Shown here: positions 57,596-64,000 of the stretch, piece after piece
How the letters are laid out: every line of letters begins with the position of its first letter
Numbering within the stretch: the first letter of the stretch is position 1
From: Sphagnum magellanicum
Lineage: Eukaryota > Streptophyta > Sphagnopsida > Sphagnales > Sphagnaceae
Length of the DNA stretch: 64,000 bases
Direction: 5' to 3'
Assembly (NCBI GenBank): GCA_021904315.1
Contig: CM038919.1
Location: 22,051,666 to 22,115,665 of the forward strand
Program-made: the position numbers and the translations under genes
Notes under the pieces: model-generated
Database searches by the model: none
What the model was told of the DNA's origin: nothing
Seen by the model: the letters and a program-made list of their open reading frames with translations, nothing else

Positions 57596-59339
57596 CCTTT
57601 GTCTTCTCTTTCAAGTTTATAAACTATATATCTAACAAGTAATTTATTAACTAACTAACTAATTAAAACTAATTGATTAACTAAACCTTAAATAATTGCT
57701 TACCCATTTTCCAACCTACCTACCATTTATTACCACATATTAATTAGGTAGTAACTAACATAAACCACTTAAATTATTGTAAATAAACTATTAAATTATT
57801 AAATAATAGTAAATATATTTAATTTAAATAAATTATTTTAAAATCATAATAATAATTATAAATTTAATTATTTTTTATTATCAGTAAAATGAAATAATTT
57901 AATAATGTAATAATTACAATAAGTTAATAATTCATTCATTTTTATTAATAGTAAATTATTTTATTTCTACTAATTAAAAGATAAATTATTAATAAACTAA
58001 TTAATATTATATGGTAAAAAATATTTGATTAATAATTAACTAGAAATTATTTATTTAAATTATTGTTATTAATTAAGTAACTAACAAATATTTTTTTAAA
58101 AAATTAAATGATTGAATAATAGTAATTTTAATGATTAATAAATTATAAATTATTAGTAATAAATATTTATATATCAATAATAAGTTTCATTATTATTTTT
58201 ATTATTATTAATTATTACTATGAACTAATAAATGAACTGGTAATTAGTAGTAACTATTATTTATAGTAAATATAATAGGTAGTTTTACCTACCTAACTAT
58301 TTAACTATTTGCTTAGCCTACATAGTTACAATATATGCAAAATTTATATTTAATATGCCCTAAATAGAATATAATTAGATTCTTGAATATATAAATATAC
58401 CTTAATATATTCTAAGTTTTTAAAATATATATCAAAACTATATGTACATCACATAGAAATTACCAAGTTGCAATTATTTCTATAACTAATTAGACATAAA
58501 GGCCCTTTCTTAGATGAAAAGCCTAAAATTTTAGTCATCATAGAAGGATGTAAAAATTAATAATCACAAAAAAATAATAGATTGAAATGGATGGTGATTA
58601 GTTCTAAAATGCCAAAACATAGTTACAAATGACATTTAGTTGCATATAGTTGCAAATTGAATAGGTGCATAATACAAGATTTCTTCTAGCACGCTAACCA
58701 TAACCACATAGAAGCTTCATGCAAGCTCGATGATAATTGTGCATGGACTATTTCTTCAAACAAATTGGCTATGGTTGACATTGACCATAATGAAGATAGT
58801 AACCCTTGTAAGGAAAAATCTATGACATCCATCAAAAAGCACAATGAAACACCCAATTCTAACCAATTGCTAAATTATTCATAATAACATAACTATGATC
58901 AATGCTGACTACTACTGAAATTAGACATCATTACAAATATTTACTCATAGATCAAACCTAAGGTCAATGTCTACCATTAGCAACCATATAAGTTATGTTT
59001 GGTGACATCCATATGAAAGCTTGATTTAAAACTTCAAGCATACAGATTGAGGTTATAATTGTTACTGACTATAACCCAAATCGATCCTATATATCGTTCA
59101 CATATTGATCATAAAGATTGTTATTCCTCATCCAAAATATTATGGGCATCCTCCATACCCAAGCATTAGTTTTAAAGATTGGAATTATGGTCGTTGCCAA
59201 CCATAGCTCAAATCATTGTTATACATCATTTCTTCATAGTTGAGACCACAATCACAAAGGATCTCATAAGTCCTTCTTTTACATCAAAGCCATGTTCACA
59301 AATATTTTACAAAGGAACGGTCAGCACAAACCATAGATG

Positions 59340-61071
59340 TGCTCAAACTAATCAATATAAATATCAATTCTAAAAATCACTTGGAAAATCATACAACAAA
59401 CTAACTCACCTATCTATTGACAATTGCGGTTCTTTGTACGCCTTTGTCAAGCTTTTTTCTCCTCATAATCGTCTACAATTGAAAAAAAAGGACCTTAATG
59501 AGCATCAAAATGCTTCAAACAAACATTGTAAGCAAACACAGATCTTTCAACATTTCACTCAACCTTCCTACGAGGAACATGCTAAAACACTACAAGAAAT
59601 GGAACATACATGTTTTATGTGATGGTGTATACATACCTCTCCTCCTTTTTCTTGCCAATCGATAAAGCCACTAATGTCTTCCATATGCTCATCAATATCT
59701 CCTCGCACAATGAAAGTGGAAGAGATTGAAGGTTATGAAATGCATGATCCAGTTTCTATTAACCTCCCTAAACATTTTGACATTGCAGGCTCTATATTGA
59801 TTTCTATACCCATGCTTCAACTAAGCTTTTCATTATCCTTCAAAGAAATTTGGGCTAGAAAATATTAACATTGTTTCAATCCAAAAAAACTTTAGTCTCC
59901 CAAATAGTCTCCATCTCTTCGTCATTAGGCTTATCGTCTCCCTCTATATCAATGTCGTCTTCTATATAACACATTTGATATCTTCTTGTGACCTCTTTCT
60001 TGGAGGTCTAAGGCCACGACCCCCTTGTTATTCCCAATTGCTTTAATTTCTTCCTTGTTCCTCTCCTTATTTACCAAGTTACTCCTTATGGTTTCACATG
60101 TTGCTATTGATATGCATATCTACTTCCAGCTAGACCAATTGCTTTTGTGCTTCCTTGTCCTCCTCATTTCTTTTCCTTCTACCTTTTTCTCTAGAATGCA
60201 TTGCATTATCAACATTACAGTTGTTTTTGCAATCATACAACATGATGGTGGAGCTCTGAATTGTAGGAAACCTTATTATCCTATAAATTCCACACAATCT
60301 TATAATTGTCATTGGATGTATGGTGTTTGCCATCAACGGTTGACAAGATATATCTCCATTCACCCTTGGAAGATTATTACAGTTTTGCTTTCCACACATT
60401 GTTGAAATATGCTCAATTCATAGGGGGATTTTTAAGTGCAATTTTTAATATTGAAAAATATAATTATAATTCATTGATTTATATCGTTTGGAAAATGAAG
60501 TTTAGACAAGATCTTTTTTTTTCAACATGTGATTGGGAAAACTAACATATGTCTACAAACTCTCCATTGAAACATTTGCTATTTCAAATAAATGGCTTTT
60601 TGGTTCCATCCACGCTTAGGAGTATTTAATGCAGTTTATATAATAAAATTTCCCATAGTCGTTATTCAATCATGTTATCCATAAATGTGTTGCAATATCA
60701 TTTTAATAATATGGTAAGACATTTCTTCAATGACGCATCTTAGTGTCACATCATTTTTCGAATTAAAAGCGAAAAGATACTGTTGTTGGCAATTATCTGT
60801 CATATCACTTTTGCCCCTTTTAGCCAAGTTTCATTCCCCTCATAAAATTTCAACGACCTTTGTATTGTTTTGACCCCTTATAATATATTTATTGTATTGA
60901 TTCTTGAAATGTAGGTATTGTTTTGATTTTTGAAAGGCCATTATTGTATTGATTCTTGTCCAAAGTTGATTTTTCAAGAATGTTAGTAATTATTTTTTGT
61001 TCTTTCATTTTCATAATTGTTTAGATGTCACATGTGAACGAATTAATTTCTTATGTTTATGTCTTGTAGTT
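59340..61071. other. Intergenic, no supported gene
   Basis: Plus-strand frames of 60-126 codons (59434-60545) lack recognised domains. The longest, at 60025-60405, starts with TTG and is largely hydrophobic low-complexity. TTGTATTGATTCTTG repeats occur near 60891-60960. Confidence 0.4.
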
Positions 61072-61074
61072 TAA

Positions 61075-61455
61075 GGCACATTTTACACTTGGAGTTAGGG
61101 CCAAAAAACCTTAGGGCCAACTTTGAGGATTTTGGGGGTTCAAAATGGCCCCAAATTACTAATAAATGCTAAAACATTGACGTCAAAAATTTAATAAATG
61201 CTGGTACATTTACCCCAAGGGTTGCAAATTGGTTGCCGAAATATTATATATGGTATTTTTTTTTCGACCTTAGGGCCAGTATAAGGCCATAACTTTCAAC
61301 ATTTATTAGCATGTTGGTTAAACAAAAAAATTCTTTTCTTTTTTAGCCTCCATTCCATTCTTAAACCTTCTAGGCTAAATTCAACTTTTGCATAAATAGA
61401 TTCAATGTTGGATTTGGGTTGAACATTGGCCCTGGCTCCTAGTGCAAAATGGGCC
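61075..61455. mobile_element. MITE with TAA target duplication (PIF/Harbinger-type), copy 2
   Basis: The 381-bp element is flanked by TAA (61072-61074 and 61456-61458). The left end is GGCACATTTTACACTTGG, followed by AGTTAGGGCC. The right end, reverse complemented, is GGCCCATTTTGCACTAGG, followed by AGCCAGGGCC. Its ends resemble those of the element at 5463-5678. It has no coding capacity. Confidence 0.75.
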
Positions 61456-61459
61456 TAAC

Positions 61460-62890
61460 TGATGGTGTCTTTGGACAAAGATCTTGAGGGCACCCATGTG
61501 ATCCACCCCCATTTCCAACGAGCAAAAATTTACGAGCATTCTTGAAATCTTATCTACAAGATGTTAGGTTATAAATAGCCACCCTTGTGTTATAAGGGAC
61601 ATGTCATTCCATCCTTTCACACAAGTGACGATCCATTTGTAATTTTTGAGTCATGCAAATTTTGTTGCCCAAAACTAATTGGTTTTCACAAAATTTGTGT
61701 AGACTTACACTAGATGCTCGTCATTCACTCTCCATGTCTTCATCTTTTCAACTTTGTTTTGAACTGGTTTTTTTCCACATCCTTCATATTGCTTTCTATG
61801 TACCATAATTTTTTTTCCCATAAATAAAGCATGCAACCTTTGTCCAATTTTACAAACACTTGAAATTCCAAAAATGGATAAATGTTTTTTTTTAAAAAAA
61901 TTTAATGAGAGGGATTTTCCATTTTATTGTGCTTTATGAAGGACTCCACCTAGTTTGACTTTTTAAAATTCCAATGGAATTTGATACTTTTGGCCATATT
62001 TGTTTTCAAGGTTGGTTCAATGTTTTTCTAGTCATTGTTTTGGTTTAATTTCAATTTGGAGTTTACTTCTGTTATGTTGAGTGGGATTGCCTTCTTGGTT
62101 TTCAATATTAGTTATGTTTTATTGAAAGATCTTGATAGAACCCAATTTTGATTGTTTGTGGTATATTATATATTATAGTTTTTCCCTACTTAAGCCATTC
62201 GACAACATATCCATTCTGCATTCCTAGATATAGGTCCTCACTTTAATTAACATCACCCCAAATACTCTAATTTCATTTACATCGTTGGATTCATTGTTTT
62301 CCTTCCACATATATTTGCCTTTTCAATTGCCTCCTTTGTGTAATGTTGGGATTGTTGTTGTTAATTATTGTGGATTGCTCTGTTTTGGTCATTTTCAATT
62401 TTATTTTTGGCACTTGTACTATTCTTGTTGTTGCATTATCAATTAAGTGCGTGAAATTTATGCAAGCGGGAGAATGATTCATTCCATTTGGCCCACTTGG
62501 TTGTTTGCAATCCTACCACCATGGTATCTGTGATTAGAAATAACATTTGGCACCCTATGGTTACTCTTCCTTGTGTTTTTGTTATATTATGCTTCAATAT
62601 AAAAAAATTCCGCATTGAATTTCCGTGTTCTAGTTGTTTTTCTTTCCCTCAAACATTTTAGGGTTCTATTTGTTTGCAATGCAATGGTCATGAATGGTCA
62701 TTTGAAGGTTTTTTTATTTGCAATGCAATCATTGTTCCCTCAAATTTAGTTCCTAATGCAACAACTTTTCTTATTCACATCGTTGTAATGGTCATGCACA
62801 ACGATGCAACAAGAAAAACTCACATTACGCCTAATACATGAGCATGCAATAGCCACATGCCTAACTAAGACCTGCATTATACATAAAACC
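61460..62890. other. Intergenic, no supported gene
   Basis: T-rich DNA. A small imperfect inverted repeat around CACATCGTTG...CAACGATGCA lies at 62765-62815. No gene is supported. Confidence 0.4.
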
Positions 62891-63549
62891 CATGTAAGGT
62901 GAAAGTATGATTGGGTGGACCCACTAGGAACCACCTTAAAGGACACTCAAGGAACAAAAATTGGCCAAATAATATTCCTAGGCCCTTTTCTTGAAATTTT
63001 TTCATAATTATAAATTATTATTTTTCCATGTTTATTTATTGCATACCAAAATATATGGCTTGAAGTTTCAATTACAATAAAAAGGTGGCAATCGTCACAA
63101 ATTTGTATTCCTTATTGATGTGACCCTTTCAAAAATCAAGTTCTTAAACTTTGGAAATTCATAACTAAATTATACGGATTCAAATAGTTACCCAATAAAA
63201 ATATCAAATAGAATACCATCTCAAGTACCTTAAAAAACTATATCCACAAAAAAAAACCCCCAAACCTTGTTTGAAAAATGTTTATAACTAAAAAGTTTAA
63301 GGAAAATAATCACTATGACATTCCTAAAACTTTGTGTGAATGTACTAGATAGGAACATCAAAATTCAAAATCTTTTTTACATTGTTAAAGTTTCAAAATC
63401 TATACAACCAATTAATGTATTCAACAAATTTTTTTACTAAAAACCTTTCTTGATGTGTTTCCTATGTTTGAAAAAAGTTTGATGCGTCTTGAAAAATGAA
63501 GGTGTGACATTCCTTTTGGTACCACCCAATCATACTTTCACTTTACATG
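62891..63549. mobile_element. Element of about 660 bp with 28-bp terminal inverted repeats
   Basis: The left arm 62891-62918 (CATGTAAGGTGAAAGTATGA then TTGGGTGG) and the right arm 63522-63549 match in inverted orientation at 27 of 28 positions. The interior is AT-rich with no frame worth noting. Near-perfect arms suggest recent activity or gene conversion. Superfamily and target duplication are not resolved; the flanks read ACC and CAA. Confidence 0.7.
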
Positions 63550-63559
63550 CAATTGAATA

Positions 63560-64000
63560 GTGGTCAACGCACATTTAGCCACTAGATGAAAAATTCCACC
63601 CCATCCAATGGAGAAAAGTACCAATTGGTGTGTTGGTGGGTGTTGATTCATGTTGGCCATCTAAAACCACCTCTCAATAGTACTATGGACTTGAAATTTA
63701 CAACAAATGCATGTGTTAATAAACAATATATATATTTTATAAAATAAATATACATAAGAACCTCATTATTTCCTATGCATGCATGTTTAAATTAAATACA
63801 ATGCATAGATTTATATTGAAAAGTTAACAAAACAAACTCTCATGCATGTATTACAAATGAATAAGAATGACAATAGATTCGAACTCACCTCTTTATATAG
63901 GCTAGGTGATTCTTACTAGTATCTAAAATAGTTACCTTAATTACACAAAAATATGGACCACTAATTAAAATTAACATACTTAACTAATTACTTAACATTT
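63560..64000. other. Intergenic end of window
   Basis: AT-rich, with TATATATA near 63729. Nothing coding is seen. Confidence 0.4.

Larger units (their letters stand above)
56860..58691. mobile_element. CACTA-like non-autonomous insertion, 1.83 kb
   Basis: The left end is CACTAGAAGAAAAGTTCC. The right end, reverse complemented, is TGCTAGAAGAAATCTTG. Flanks are TGC (56857-56859) and CGC (58692-58694), close to a 3-bp duplication. Joining the flanks restores the palindromic repeat of the surrounding array (GGTCAATGC then TAACCATAACC). The interior is very AT-rich (57650-58450 is mostly A/T with TAAT and TTAATTA runs), has no transposase, and contains an inner hairpin at 57517-57595. Confidence 0.65.
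56676..59335. repeat. Degenerate array of TATGGTCAATGC-x-GACCATA palindromes
   Basis: The motif TATGGTTGGCATTGACCATA and variants recur near 56676, 56762, 56849 (split by an insertion), 58769, 58892, 58950, 59055, 59187 and 59317. Between them lie related stretches such as CAAGCATGAATATAAGCG. Unit length is about 85-130 bp once the insertion at 56860-58691 is removed. Coding potential is nil. Confidence 0.65.

Noticed and set aside
59588..59599. CACTACAAGAAA, a canonical CACTA transposon terminus
   Set aside because: No inverted partner (TTTCTTGTAGTG) was found in the window and no subterminal repeats lie next to it. A 12-bp match alone is not enough.
1..64000. CRISPR arrays, rRNA genes, organellar insertions
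   Set aside because: No regular repeat-spacer arrays with unique spacers, no recognisable rRNA segments, and no chloroplast or mitochondrial gene sequence that I could identify by eye.

Overview
This is a nuclear segment of a land plant. Intergenic DNA is AT-rich. Two long plus-strand genes have many short exons bounded by GT/AG introns of about 80-1,100 bp. The first gene is plastid-type and the second belongs to a plant vacuolar/secretory enzyme family. There is no bacterial-style operon, CRISPR array or plausible rRNA gene. The style of the degraded Ty3 element and the PIF/Harbinger remnant made me think of a bryophyte or another early-diverging plant, but that is an inference from memory.

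Layout. 1-12 kb is repeat country: a 71-bp tandem array, a decayed PIF/Harbinger transposase (minus strand, about 1.7-2.25 kb), 160-170-bp repeats, a small MITE with TAA target duplications, and a G-run tract. 12-18 kb is intergenic, with a perfect 15-bp hairpin and then a large GA-rich minisatellite upstream of gene 1. 18.06-24.31 kb is a 17-exon gene for a CruP-type lycopene cyclase paralog (672 aa as spliced here). 26.8-31.3 kb is a decayed minus-strand Ty3/gypsy element with gag, zinc knuckles, protease and the start of reverse transcriptase. 33.45-43.27 kb is a 29-exon GH38 alpha-mannosidase (1,112 aa as spliced). All exon phases join and both reading frames stay open to a single stop.

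43.6-48.4 kb holds a frameshifted unknown reading frame, a tRNA-like repeat, two Helitron-like 3' ends, a C-rich tandem repeat, and a 285-bp duplicated gene fragment whose second copy has a longer reading frame. 48.4-52.8 kb is AT-rich with palindromic repeats. 53.02-53.57 kb (minus) holds three exons of a GBBH-like N-terminal (DUF971) protein with an in-frame stop and no recognisable 5' end. 55.66-56.44 kb (minus) is a broken copy of an unrecognised protein with a WDGNHK motif, split by a CACTA-type MITE. 56.7-59.3 kb is an array of palindromic motifs interrupted by a 1.8-kb CACTA-like insertion. 61.1-61.5 kb is a second TAA-flanked MITE, and 62.9-63.55 kb is an element with 28-bp inverted termini.

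The two intact genes are not functionally linked: one belongs to plastid carotenoid and oxidative-stress biology, the other to glycan turnover. I did not find a convincing new multi-gene system. The best leads are a hairpin in the last CruP intron, an in-frame 30-bp repeat in the mannosidase C-terminus, the nested insertion with an inferable empty site, and the WDGNHK family fragment.
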